From an uncultured Oscillospiraceae bacterium (GTDB lineage: Bacteria; Bacillota; Clostridia; Oscillospirales; Acutalibacteraceae), in the NCBI GenBank assembly GCA_900540275.1, contig UQFO01000019.1, forward strand, positions 1 through 46,216: a stretch of DNA of 46,216 nucleotides, read 5' to 3'. A program made the position numbers and the translations under genes. The notes under the pieces were generated by a model. The model ran no database searches and was not told the origin of the DNA. It saw nothing but the letters and a program-made list of their open reading frames with translations. Position 1 is the first letter of the stretch. Each line of letters begins with the position of its first letter. This document shows positions 1 to 7,797 of the stretch, in pieces.

Positions 1-12
1 CCTGATGCCCTG

Positions 13-258
13 AAAAGAGGGAAACCGCCGAAACGGTTTCTCCTCTTTTGATTAAACATATAAAGTTTTATCAAGAAACCCAAGAAACGGCACGTTTTAA
101 ATAAAAAGCCATGAAATGGAACGTTTCAATATAGAGAGGGGAGAACAGCCGCAACTGTTCTCTCCCCTTTGATTAAACATATAAAGTTTTATGAAGAAAC
201 CCAAGAAACGGCACGTTACAAAAAAGAAGTGGGAACCATCGAAATGGTTCCCCGCCTT
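13..258. repeat. Array of three related stem-loops joined by a conserved linker
   Basis: Three hairpins lie at about 13-49, 135-169 and 226-258. Their stems differ in sequence but each pairs: GAAACCG/CGGTTTC, GAGAACAG/CTGTTCTC (small bulge) and GGGAACCA/TGGTTCCC. The loops are CCGAAA, CCGCAA and TCGAAA, giving a consensus YCGMAA. Each hairpin is followed by T-rich sequence and GATTAAA. The 52-nt linker after hairpin 1 (45-96) is nearly identical to that after hairpin 2 (166-217); the third copy is degraded. On the plus strand the units look like tandem intrinsic terminators, possibly of a gene left of the window, but the preserved loop and linker suggest a repeat family. No coding potential is seen. 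Confidence 0.75.
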
Positions 259-282
259 TGATTAAAACATAAAAAGTTTTAA

Positions 283-314
283 ATTTATAAACAAGAAGAT
301 TTATAAACAAGAAG
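283..314. repeat. Perfect 16-bp tandem duplication
   Basis: The unit ATTTATAAACAAGAAG occurs twice head to tail (283-298 and 299-314). It lies just beyond the third hairpin linker and just downstream of the minus-strand pseudouridine synthase gene. It looks like a simple replication-slippage duplication. Confidence 0.85.
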
Positions 315-325
315 CAGAATGCTTC
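300..325 (-). terminator. Probable intrinsic terminator of the pseudouridine synthase gene
   Basis: On the minus strand a GAAGCA-ttc-TGCTTC hairpin (311-325) overlaps the TGA stop codon and is followed by TTGTTTATAAATC. The stem is short (6 bp) and the U tract is interrupted, so this is a moderate terminator at best. Confidence 0.45.
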
Positions 326-1304
326 AATCATAGTTCACTGTGCCGCCAAGCTGAAAGTCCGGCGGCAAAAACGGAACACGCCCGGCCTTGAACTCCCGCC
401 CGTTCAAATAATCGAGCAGCCCGCATTCCTCTTTAAAGTCAAAAATAAGCTTATACGAATAAAGCGCCTGGTAGGGGAAGGGGCTGCCGCTGTTTTCGCG
501 CCTGCCGTACTTCCGGTCGCCGAGCAGCGGGTGTCCGATTGACGCCAGGTGCGCCCTGATTTGATGAGTGCGCCCTGTCAGAAGCTCAATTTCAAGCAGG
601 CTCGTATTATCCGGCAGCTCTTCCAGCACCGTATAGCGCGTTTTGATTTCCTTTGAGCTGTCCGTTTCCTTAGCGCGCACCTCCACACGGTTTTTCTTTT
701 CGTCCTTGACCGCATACCCGGAAAGCATACCGCTTTTTTTCTTCATGCGCCCGTGGACAAGGCACAGGTAATACTTTTTGATTTCCCTGTTTTTCATCTT
801 CGCGTTTAAAACGCGCAGCGCCTGCGCGTTCTTCGCGCCAATCACAAGCCCGCCCGTGTTGCGGTCAATCCGGTTGACAAGCGCAGGGGCAAAGCTGTTT
901 TCTTTTTCCGGGTCATACTCCTTTTTCTCGTACAGGTAATGCTTCAGCCGGGAAACGAGCGAATCAAAATGGTAATTTTCGTCTGGGTGAACAATCAGCC
1001 CCGGCTTTTTATCAAGCAAAATAATGTTTTCATCCTCATATACGATATCGAGCTTTACCGGCGCCTTTAGAAAGTCGTAGTGCCGCTCCTGCTTCGCCTC
1101 AAAAAATTCATCGCGGATATAAAGCGTCAGCACGTCGCCTTCAGAAAGCTGTGTGTCGGCGGTACATTTTTTACCGTTTACCTTAATATATTTGGTGCGG
1201 ATGTATTTATATAAAAGCGATTTCGGCATCGTCTGGAACCGCTTCTGTATAAATTTATCGAGCCGCTGGCCCGCGTCGTTTTTTTCTATCGTCAGTGTCC
1301 GCAT
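324..1304 (-). CDS. RluA-family 23S rRNA/tRNA pseudouridine synthase
   Basis: This predicted 326-residue enzyme isomerises specific uridines in structured RNA to pseudouridine. An N-terminal S4-like RNA-binding segment begins at the start (MRTLTIEKND...QRLDKF) and is followed by the RluA catalytic core. The core has the signature NRIDRNTGGLVIGAKN, whose RIDRNTGG carries the catalytic aspartate, and the later GRTHQIRAH motif. The ATG at 1304 is preferred because it follows a GGAGGG ribosome binding site at about 1311-1316 and matches the usual family N-terminus. An upstream in-frame extension overlaps the neighbouring GNAT gene and lacks family similarity. The target base cannot be assigned; RluC, RluD and RluA-like members are hard to separate by eye. 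It lies 34 nt after the GNAT gene and is probably co-transcribed with it. Confidence 0.9.
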   Translation of the reverse strand: MRTLTIEKNDAGQRLDKFIQKRFQTMPKSLLYKYIRTKYIKVNGKKCTADTQLSEGDVLTLYIRDEFFEAKQERHYDFLKAPVKLDIVYEDENIILLDKKPGLIVHPDENYHFDSLVSRLKHYLYEKKEYDPEKENSFAPALVNRIDRNTGGLVIGAKNAQALRVLNAKMKNREIKKYYLCLVHGRMKKKSGMLSGYAVKDEKKNRVEVRAKETDSSKEIKTRYTVLEELPDNTSLLEIELLTGRTHQIRAHLASIGHPLLGDRKYGRRENSGSPFPYQALYSYKLIFDFKEECGLLDYLNGREFKAGRVPFLPPDFQLGGTVNYD

Positions 1305-1338
1305 GGCTTGCCCTCCAACATAATGCTCGCCGTTCCTT

Positions 1339-1791
1339 TTACAGCTGTGCGCGGTAAATCCGGGATTCTTCCCCCCACGGGTGGTACCCCTGCGCAAAAT
1401 ACGTGAATCCGTACCGCTCATAATATCCCACATGGTCCGTGCAAAGATAAAGCGCTTGGAATCCCGCGCGGCGTGCGTCCCTTTTTGCCTGTTCAATCAA
1501 AAGCGGGCCGTATGCGTGGCCGCGGTGCTTTTCTTCAATATACAGGGCGCACAGCCATGGGTATAAATCCATACGGCTGATAAAATCGTTCGTAATAAGC
1601 CCCGCGCAGCCTATGGTTTCATCTCCATGCTTTAATAGATACCATTGCGGCAGGGGGGCGGCGGCGTCAGCACAGTGCGAAATACAGTCTTTATATACCA
1701 TAAGGCTCTCTTCGTTCGACCATTTCTCCTGAAAATAACGGATTGCCTCTTCCGTGATTTCGGGGCAGTCACGTACCGATAATAATTCCAT
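1339..1791 (-). CDS. GNAT family N-acetyltransferase
   Basis: This 150-residue protein is one GNAT fold. It has a central acceptor-side region and the acetyl-CoA pyrophosphate loop around EEKHRGHAYGPLLIEQAKRD (Q/R-x-x-G-x-G/A type), then a C-terminal YERYGFTYFAQG strand typical of small GNATs. It should transfer an acetyl group from acetyl-CoA to an amine; the substrate is unknown. The ATG at 1791 follows an AAGGAG site with 8-nt spacing. The gene lies directly behind the yebC terminator, with too little room for an obvious promoter. It may therefore depend on readthrough from yebC. Confidence 0.85.
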   Translation of the reverse strand: MELLSVRDCPEITEEAIRYFQEKWSNEESLMVYKDCISHCADAAAPLPQWYLLKHGDETIGCAGLITNDFISRMDLYPWLCALYIEEKHRGHAYGPLLIEQAKRDARRAGFQALYLCTDHVGYYERYGFTYFAQGYHPWGEESRIYRAQL

Positions 1792-1835
1792 TGCGCATTC
1801 TCCTTATACAGCGGGAAATTGCTCCTGAATCATCT

Positions 1836-1865
1836 GAAAAAAGCCGGACGCCACAGCATCCGGCT
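1836..1865 (-). terminator. Intrinsic terminator after yebC
   Basis: On the minus strand AGCCGGA pairs with TCCGGCT across a 10-nt loop and is followed by six Ts. It lies 20-50 nt beyond the yebC stop and only about 45 nt before the next gene. Confidence 0.8.
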
Positions 1866-1885
1866 CATTTGCAGTTTTGCCTGAA

Positions 1886-2623
1886 TCAGTCATCCATTTC
1901 CCAGTTGTGCCAGACATTCTGGATATCGTCGTTGTCCTCCAGCATATCGAGCAGCTTCTGCATCTTTGTGACCTGCTCCTCGTCCGCAAGCTTCGTATAG
2001 GTGCTCGGCACCATTTCCACCTCGGCGGATGCAAAGGCATAGCCCTTTGCCGTCAAATCACCGTTTACGCCGGAAAAGTCCTCCGGCTCAGTGTAAATTT
2101 CAAAAGCGTCGCCGTCCGCCTGGAAGTCGGAAGCGCCCGCCTCGAGCGCGTCCTCCATGACCTTGTCCTCGTCTAAATCGCACTCCTCGCGGTCAATAAT
2201 CAAAACGCCCTTCTGCGAGAACATAAACGACACGCAGCCGGGCGTGCCCATATTGCCGCCGAATTTGTCGAAATAATGGCGTACGTCGCCCGCCGTGCGG
2301 TTGCGGTTGTCGGTCAGCGCTTCCACAATCACCGCGATGCCGCCCGGGCCGTAGCCTTCATACGTAATTGCCTCGTACTCGTTCGCGCCGCCCTCGCCGG
2401 ACGCCTTTTTAATAATGCGGTCAATGTTTTCATTCGGCACATTGTTCGCCTTTGCCTTGGCGATACAGTCGCGCAGCTTGGAGTTTACAGCCGGGTCGGC
2501 GCTTCCGCCGTCACGGACGGCTACAGCAAGCTCCCTGCCTATTTTTGTAAAAACCTTCGCCCTTGCGGCGTCGTTTTTACCCTTTTTCTGTTTGATGGTA
2601 CTCCATTTATTATGTCCTGACAT
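1886..2623 (-). CDS. yebC: YebC/PmpR family (TACO1-like) regulator
   Basis: This 245-residue cytosolic protein has the signature YebC N-terminus MSGHNKWSTIKQKKGKNDAA and the internal YEGYGPGGIAVIVEALTDNR block. The length matches the family (about 240-250). YebC proteins have been described as DNA-binding transcriptional regulators, and more recently as translation factors that ease ribosome stalling at proline stretches, like mitochondrial TACO1. Which role applies cannot be read from the sequence. The start at 2623 follows a GGGAGG site about 10 nt upstream. The gene is divergent from the yicC operon and has its own promoter and terminator. Confidence 0.95.
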   Translation of the reverse strand: MSGHNKWSTIKQKKGKNDAARAKVFTKIGRELAVAVRDGGSADPAVNSKLRDCIAKAKANNVPNENIDRIIKKASGEGGANEYEAITYEGYGPGGIAVIVEALTDNRNRTAGDVRHYFDKFGGNMGTPGCVSFMFSQKGVLIIDREECDLDEDKVMEDALEAGASDFQADGDAFEIYTEPEDFSGVNGDLTAKGYAFASAEVEMVPSTYTKLADEEQVTKMQKLLDMLEDNDDIQNVWHNWEMDD

Positions 2624-2659
2624 ATATGTTATGCCTCCCGCAGATAATTTTTACAGCTT

Positions 2660-2688
2660 ATTCTATCATATTTTTTTCCTGATTGCAA
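2660..2688 (-). promoter_or_regulatory. Sigma-A-type promoter of yebC
   Basis: On the minus strand TTGCAA (2683-2688) and TAGAAT (2660-2665) are separated by exactly 17 nt, about 40 nt upstream of the yebC start. Confidence 0.65.
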
Positions 2689-2744
2689 CAGCGCATCCCC
2701 AGTGTGTCCCCGGTGTTCCCGGCGGGGAAACCGCAGGAAGGAAC

Positions 2745-2773
2745 TTGCAATTCTCAGGCTGAAATGCTAAAAT
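2745..2773 (+). promoter_or_regulatory. Promoter of the yicC-to-thiN operon
   Basis: TTGCAA (2745-2750) and TAAAAT (2768-2773) are 17 nt apart, and TGC directly before the -10 makes an extended -10 element. Transcription would start near 2780. That leaves a short leader before the yicC ATG at 2831 and argues against any start at 2777. Confidence 0.7.
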
Positions 2774-2830
2774 ATAATGAATTGTAAAAAGGACGTTTGC
2801 GTCTTAAAAATAAATTGGGGAATGAAACGC

Positions 2831-3709
2831 ATGATAAAGAGCATGACAGGCTTCGGAAGAAGCGAGCAGAAGATAAACGGCAGGGAAATTTCTGTTGAAA
2901 TCAAGTCGGTCAACCACCGGTATTTTGAGTTTAACTGCAAAACGAGCAGGGGCTACGCCTTTCTTGAAGAGAAACTCAAGGCGTATGTCCAGCAGCGTGT
3001 GTCGCGCGGCAAAATCGATTTATACGTCTCCGTCGTCTGCGCGGAAGAAACACAGGCAAACGTTACGTTAAACCACAGCCTTGCCGCGGGCTATGTAGAG
3101 GCGCTCAAAGAAATCGCCGCGGCCTACGGCGTGCAGGACGATATTTCCGTTTCCTCAGTCGCGCGGTTTACAGACATCTTCACCGTCCACAAGGCGCAGG
3201 AGGACGAGGACGAGGTCTGGCAGAGCGTGCTCCCCGTGCTCGACAGCGCGATGGAAAGCTTTATGAATATGCGCAGGGCCGAAGGCGCGCGCATGAAGGA
3301 GGACGTGCTGGGCCGCTCCAAAACGATTCTTTCTATTGTGGAGCAAATCGACGAGCAGTCGCCGCAGACGGTCGCGCAGTACCGTGAAAAGCTCGAGGAA
3401 AGGCTTAGAGAACTGCTCGAGTCCGCCTCAGTCGACGAACAGCGCCTTTTGACGGAAGCGGCTATCTTTGCCGACAAGACGGCGGTGGCGGAAGAAACAG
3501 TCCGGCTGCGCAGCCACTTCTCCCAGCTTGAAAGGTTTATGGAGGCCGGTGAGCCTGTCGGCAGGAAAATCGACTTTATCCTTCAGGAGATGAACAGGGA
3601 GGCCAATACCATCGGCTCCAAGGTGCAAAACGCGCCGCTTGCGCATCTCGTCGTCGAAATCAAGTCGGAGCTCGAAAAAATCAGGGAGCAAATCCAGAAC
3701 ATCGAATAA
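2831..3709 (+). CDS. yicC: YicC family endoribonuclease-like protein
   Basis: The start MIKSMTGFGRSE is the hallmark of the YicC/YloC family, and the C-terminus (GSKVQNAPLAHLVVEIKSEL, EKIREQIQNIE) also matches. The product is 292 residues, the normal length. YicC proteins form ring-shaped RNA-cleaving assemblies linked to sRNA and mRNA turnover. The ATG at 2831 sits about 10 nt after a GGGG stretch; an ATG at 2822 is a less likely alternative. It is the first gene of the large operon and is followed by remA and gmk in the standard Firmicutes order. Confidence 0.95.
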   Translation: MIKSMTGFGRSEQKINGREISVEIKSVNHRYFEFNCKTSRGYAFLEEKLKAYVQQRVSRGKIDLYVSVVCAEETQANVTLNHSLAAGYVEALKEIAAAYGVQDDISVSSVARFTDIFTVHKAQEDEDEVWQSVLPVLDSAMESFMNMRRAEGARMKEDVLGRSKTILSIVEQIDEQSPQTVAQYREKLEERLRELLESASVDEQRLLTEAAIFADKTAVAEETVRLRSHFSQLERFMEAGEPVGRKIDFILQEMNREANTIGSKVQNAPLAHLVVEIKSELEKIREQIQNIE

Positions 3710-3767
3710 AGGCCGTATTTACAGGCGCCTTAATAAAGAAAGAAGCAAAAAGTAAAAGACGGATGTG

Positions 3768-4028
3768 ATGTTTATGAAGCTTTTGAACATTGGCTTTGGC
3801 AATATGGTGTCGGGCGACCGCATTATCGCAATCGTATCTCCCGACAGCGCCCCGATTAAGCGCATCATACAGGACGCGAAGGAACAGGGCATGCTTATCG
3901 ACGCGACCTACGGCAGGCGGACGAAGTCCGTCGTCGTCATGGACAGCGACCATGTCGTCCTGTCCGCGAAGAACCCCGAAAGCCTGGGCAACCGGGCGGC
4001 TCTGGAGGAGGTGACGGAGCATGATTGA
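3768..4028 (+). CDS. remA: RemA-type DNA-binding regulator (DUF370)
   Basis: The 86-residue product matches the RemA family almost end to end: LNIGFGNMVSGDRIIAIVSP, SAPIKRIIQDAKEQGMLIDA, YGRRTKSVVVMDSDHVVLSA. In Bacillus subtilis RemA activates matrix and osmoprotection genes by binding DNA as a ring-like oligomer. Its role here is inferred only from the family. The ATG at 3768 aligns exactly with the Bacillus N-terminus (MxxKxxNIG); a GTG at 3765 and an ATG at 3774 are alternatives. It overlaps gmk by 8 nt, so the two are translationally coupled. Confidence 0.93.
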   Translation: MFMKLLNIGFGNMVSGDRIIAIVSPDSAPIKRIIQDAKEQGMLIDATYGRRTKSVVVMDSDHVVLSAKNPESLGNRAALEEVTEHD

Positions 4029-4647
4029 CAAAAAAGGCCTGCTCGTCATCATTTCAGGCCCTTCGGGCGCGGGAAAGGGAACGGTCGTCAAGGAGCTTGT
4101 CAAACGAAGCGATAAAATAAAGCTTTCCGTCTCCGCGACCACGCGTTCGCCGCGTGTGGGGGAAGCGCACGGCAGGGAATATTTCTTTATTACGCGCGGC
4201 GATTTTGAACAGCGCATAAAGGACGGCGCGGTGCTTGAATACGCGCAGTACTGCGGCAACTACTACGGCACCCCCAGGAAATACGTGGAGGAGCAGTGCG
4301 CGCTTGGAAACGACGTCATCCTCGAGATTGAGGTGCAGGGCGGCAGGCAGGTGAAAAAGCTCTGCCCCGGCGCGGTAAGCATTTTCGTCGTACCGAAGTC
4401 GTTTGAAATCCTTGCCCAGCGCCTGCGCGGCAGGGGGACGGAGGACGAGGAAACGGTGCGCCGCCGCCTGCAAACGGCACTTTCCGAGCTGGAACAGGCA
4501 AAGCTTTACGACTACATTGTAATCAACGACAGCCTTTCGGACTGTGTTGACGATATACTGGGCATACTACGCTCAGAAAAAAACAAAACCGGCAATATGC
4601 TGAATTTTATAAAGGAAGTGCTTGATAATGCGCAGACCATCTGTTGA
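4021..4647 (+). CDS. gmk: Guanylate kinase
   Basis: This 208-residue enzyme phosphorylates GMP to GDP with ATP. The P-loop GPSGAGKGTV lies near residues 13-22. The GMP-binding region TTRSPRVGEAHGREYFF follows, with EVQGGRQVKK and the lid-like LRGRGTEDEETVRRRL. Length and motifs are normal. It starts inside the end of remA and overlaps the start of rpoZ by 20 nt. Confidence 0.97.
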   Translation: MIDKKGLLVIISGPSGAGKGTVVKELVKRSDKIKLSVSATTRSPRVGEAHGREYFFITRGDFEQRIKDGAVLEYAQYCGNYYGTPRKYVEEQCALGNDVILEIEVQGGRQVKKLCPGAVSIFVVPKSFEILAQRLRGRGTEDEETVRRRLQTALSELEQAKLYDYIVINDSLSDCVDDILGILRSEKNKTGNMLNFIKEVLDNAQTIC

Positions 4648-4831
4648 CGACATGCTCAATAACAAAATAACAAGATACGCGCTTGTGATTGCCGTTGCAA
4701 AACGCGCAAGGGAAATTGCGGCGGAATTTGAAAAGGAGACCATCATCACGGACGAAAAACCCGTGCTGCTCGCTATCGATGAATTCAAGCAGCATAAATA
4801 CAGCATCCTTGAGCCGGAAGTCGATGACTGA
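4628..4831 (+). CDS. rpoZ: DNA-directed RNA polymerase omega subunit
   Basis: The 67-residue product MRRPSVDDMLNNKITRYALV... has the omega fold signature, including VIAVAKRAREIAAEFEKE and KPVLLAIDEF. Omega helps fold and assemble the beta-prime subunit. The ATG at 4628 follows an AAGGAAG site inside gmk; a TTG at 4622 is in frame but less likely. It overlaps gmk upstream and priA downstream. In many Firmicutes coaBC lies between rpoZ and priA; it is absent here. Confidence 0.95.
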   Translation: MRRPSVDDMLNNKITRYALVIAVAKRAREIAAEFEKETIITDEKPVLLAIDEFKQHKYSILEPEVDD

Positions 4832-7274
4832 CTCCTTCCGGCTTACCGCCTGTGTGGCGGTAGAAAATTCCGTTTACCATTTTGACAAAGCATTCAGCTA
4901 TCTTGTTCCGGAAGGCCTTACATCCTGCGTCAAAACAGGGTGCAGGGTTCTTGTGCCTTTTTCCAGGAACAATAAAAAAAAGCAGGGCTTTGTGCTTTCC
5001 CTGTCCCAAACCAGCGAGGCCGCGGGCCTTAAGGAGATTTCCTCCGTGCTGGACGAGCGCCCGCTGCTGACCGGCGAGCTTGCGCGCCTTGCCTTTTTTA
5101 TGAAGGAGCGCTGCTACTGCACGCTTTACGACGCGGCAAAGGCGATGCTGCCGGCGGGCATCGGCTACCGGGTGACGACCCTTTACAGCGTTGCCGGGGG
5201 CATAGATGAAAGCCTGCTTGACGAAGAGGAAGCGCGTCTTGTAGATTGTATAAAAAACAACGGCGGCTCAATGAAAAAGGAGCCGCTTTTTGAAGCGATG
5301 GGCTACGCTTCAGACAACCCGCTGCCCGACAGCATGGCACGGCGCGGCCTTCTGGACAAATCGGACGACGCGGCCCGGAAAGTCGGGGACGCGTCCGTCA
5401 AAATGCTCCGGTTGTGCGAGACGCCGCCTCAGGCTGTAAAGACGACCGCAAAGCAGGAAGAGGTTTTAAACCTGCTGCGCGCGGCCGGCGCCGTTTCCGT
5501 CAAGGAGCTTTGCTATTACACGGGGCTTACCTCCGCGGTGGCTGACGCGCTGGTGAAAAAGGGGCTTGCGCAATACTTCAGCGCGGAGGTCCTGCGCGCG
5601 CCGCGCCGTGAACCCGCATCCGCACAGAAAACGGAGATTTCCCTTACAAAAGAACAGCAAAACGCCTACAATGGCCTTTTGCGTGAATACCGTTCAGGAA
5701 AGGCGCGGGTTTCCCTGCTGTACGGCGTGACCGGTTCGGGAAAAACCTCTGTCTTCATGAAGCTGATTGACGAGGCGGTGAAAGACGGCAAAGGCGTTAT
5801 CGTCATGGTGCCGGAAATCGCGCTTACGCCGCAGATGATTTCGCTGTTTTCCTCCCGTTACGGGGACGACGTAGCGGTGTTCCACAGCGGCCTGTCCCTG
5901 GGGCAGCGGCTCGACGAATGGAAGCGCGTGCGCCGCGGCCTTGCGAAAATTGCCGTCGGGACGCGCAGCGCCGTATTCGCGCCGTTTGAGGACATCGGCT
6001 TAATCATAATGGACGAGGAACAGGAATATACTTATAAATCGGAATCTACGCCGCGCTACCACGCGCGGGAGATTGCAAAGCGGCGCTGTGTCGAACACGG
6101 CTGCCTGCTTCTGCTTTCGTCGGCCACGCCGTCGGTCGAAAGCTATTACTTTGCCAAAAACGGGAGCTATTCCCTTCATATACTGAAAAACCGCTACGGC
6201 GCCGCAAAGCTGCCCGAGGTGCTCATGGCGGATATGAACATAGAACAGGAGCAGGGCAACACGACGGGCTTTTCCTCCGTTTTATTAGAAGGGCTGGAGG
6301 AAAACCTTGAAACGGGGCGGCAGTCGATTTTGCTGCTCAACCGCAGGGGGCACAATACGTTTGTGTCGTGCCGCAGCTGCAAGGAGGTCGTCACCTGCCC
6401 GAACTGCTCGATTTCCCTTACGTTCCATTCGGCGAACAACCGCCTGATGTGCCACTACTGCGGCTACTCGCAGAGCATTGCAGACGAATGCCCCACGTGC
6501 CACAGCCATAGCCTGCGTTATGCGGGTATGGGCACGCAGCGCGCGGAGGCGTCTTTGGCGCAGCTGCTTCCGCAGGCGCGCATTTTAAGGCTGGACGCGG
6601 ACGCCACGATGTCGAAATACGCGCACGAAAGGCTGCTCGGGCAGTTTTCCAAAGGGGAATACGACATCATGATAGGCACGCAGATGGTGGCAAAGGGGCT
6701 TGATTTCCCGAACGTAACGCTCGTCGGCGTATTGAACGCGGACCAGATGCTGTACGGGGATGATTTCAGGAGCTATGAGCGCGCGTTTTCCCTGCTGACG
6801 CAGGTGGTCGGACGTTCCGGACGGGGCGGTTATTCCGGGCGCGCCGTTATCCAGACGTTCACGCCGGAAAGCCCTGTTATCCGCATGGCCGCCATGCAGG
6901 ACTACGGCCGCTTTTTTGAAGGTGAAATCGCGCTGCGCCGCGCTATGCTCTATCCGCCGTTTGCGCAGATATGCATGATTGGCTTTGTCGGCGGGGATGA
7001 TAACAAGACATACCGCGCGGCAATTGCCTTTACGGAAGCACTCTGCGAAAGGGCGAAAACGCGGCATCCCGATATGCCGCTTCGCGTACTCGGCCCAACT
7101 GCGGCCATGGTCAAAAAGGTGAGCAACAAGTACCGCTACAAGCTGGTGCTCAAATGTAAAAACGACAAAAGCTTCCGTGAAATGCTCTCCGGCCTTCTTG
7201 TCGAGTTCGGCAGGGACAGGGCGTTTGCGGACGTTACGGCCTATGCCGATATGAACCCAGACTCAATACTATAA
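4824..7274 (+). CDS. priA: Primosomal protein N' (replication restart helicase PriA)
   Basis: This 816-residue protein restarts stalled replication forks by binding branched DNA and loading the helicase machinery. It has an N-terminal 3'-OH-binding domain, then a superfamily 2 helicase core. The Walker A motif GVTGSGKTS lies near residue 301 and the Walker B motif IIMDEEQEYTYKSE near residue 395. A zinc-binding insert follows around residues 516-560 with paired cysteines (CRSC, CPNC, CHYC, CPTC), then helicase motifs including MIGTQMVAKGLDFP and TQVVGRSGRGG. The ATG at 4824 overlaps the rpoZ end by 8 nt. A longer in-frame extension inside rpoZ is not family-like. Confidence 0.96.
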   Translation: MTDSFRLTACVAVENSVYHFDKAFSYLVPEGLTSCVKTGCRVLVPFSRNNKKKQGFVLSLSQTSEAAGLKEISSVLDERPLLTGELARLAFFMKERCYCTLYDAAKAMLPAGIGYRVTTLYSVAGGIDESLLDEEEARLVDCIKNNGGSMKKEPLFEAMGYASDNPLPDSMARRGLLDKSDDAARKVGDASVKMLRLCETPPQAVKTTAKQEEVLNLLRAAGAVSVKELCYYTGLTSAVADALVKKGLAQYFSAEVLRAPRREPASAQKTEISLTKEQQNAYNGLLREYRSGKARVSLLYGVTGSGKTSVFMKLIDEAVKDGKGVIVMVPEIALTPQMISLFSSRYGDDVAVFHSGLSLGQRLDEWKRVRRGLAKIAVGTRSAVFAPFEDIGLIIMDEEQEYTYKSESTPRYHAREIAKRRCVEHGCLLLLSSATPSVESYYFAKNGSYSLHILKNRYGAAKLPEVLMADMNIEQEQGNTTGFSSVLLEGLEENLETGRQSILLLNRRGHNTFVSCRSCKEVVTCPNCSISLTFHSANNRLMCHYCGYSQSIADECPTCHSHSLRYAGMGTQRAEASLAQLLPQARILRLDADATMSKYAHERLLGQFSKGEYDIMIGTQMVAKGLDFPNVTLVGVLNADQMLYGDDFRSYERAFSLLTQVVGRSGRGGYSGRAVIQTFTPESPVIRMAAMQDYGRFFEGEIALRRAMLYPPFAQICMIGFVGGDDNKTYRAAIAFTEALCERAKTRHPDMPLRVLGPTAAMVKKVSNKYRYKLVLKCKNDKSFREMLSGLLVEFGRDRAFADVTAYADMNPDSIL

Positions 7275-7287
7275 AAGGATGATAGAT

Positions 7288-7755
7288 ATGGCAATCAGAA
7301 ATATTGTAAAAGAAGGCGACCCAATCCTCAATAAAGTAAGCAGAAAGGTCGATAAGTTCGACGAGCGGCTTTGGACGCTCATTGACGATATGGCCGAAAC
7401 GCTCCACAAGGAGCAGGGCGCGGGGCTCGCGGCGCCCCAGGTCGGTATTTTGCGCCGTGTCGTCGTAATCGATGTCGGCGGCGGCGTCATTGAGCTTGTC
7501 AACCCCGAAATCATCGAAAAAAGCGGCGAGCAGCACGAAATCGAGGGCTGCCTGTCCTGCCCGGGGCAATGGGGTATTACAAAACGCCCGATGTTTGTGA
7601 TGGTCAAGGCACAGGACAGAAACGGCAAGGAGTTTAAAATGAGCGGCGAAGGCCTGCTTGCGAAAGCTTTCTGCCATGAAATCGACCATCTTGACGGAAT
7701 CCTCTTCAAGCAGCACGTCATCCGTATGCTCAAGCCGGAGGAGCTCGAGGGCTGA
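7288..7755 (+). CDS. def: Peptide deformylase
   Basis: This 155-residue metalloenzyme removes the formyl group from nascent N-formyl-methionine. All three family motifs are present: GAGLAAPQVG near residue 44, EGCLSCPG near 86 (metal-binding cysteine in CLS), and HEIDHLDG near 130 (HExxH metal ligands). The ATG at 7288 follows an AAAGGA site; another ATG at 7279 lies too close to that site. It is directly followed by fmt, the enzyme that adds the formyl group, as in most bacteria. Confidence 0.96.
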   Translation: MAIRNIVKEGDPILNKVSRKVDKFDERLWTLIDDMAETLHKEQGAGLAAPQVGILRRVVVIDVGGGVIELVNPEIIEKSGEQHEIEGCLSCPGQWGITKRPMFVMVKAQDRNGKEFKMSGEGLLAKAFCHEIDHLDGILFKQHVIRMLKPEELEG

Positions 7756-7797
7756 TTTTACAGAAATTTCATGGAATTGTGACACAGGAGTGATACA

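Noticed and set aside
13..258. CRISPR array
   Set aside because: Repeats are few, longer than typical, and separated by hairpins rather than unique spacers. Their stems vary in a paired way. No cas genes are present.
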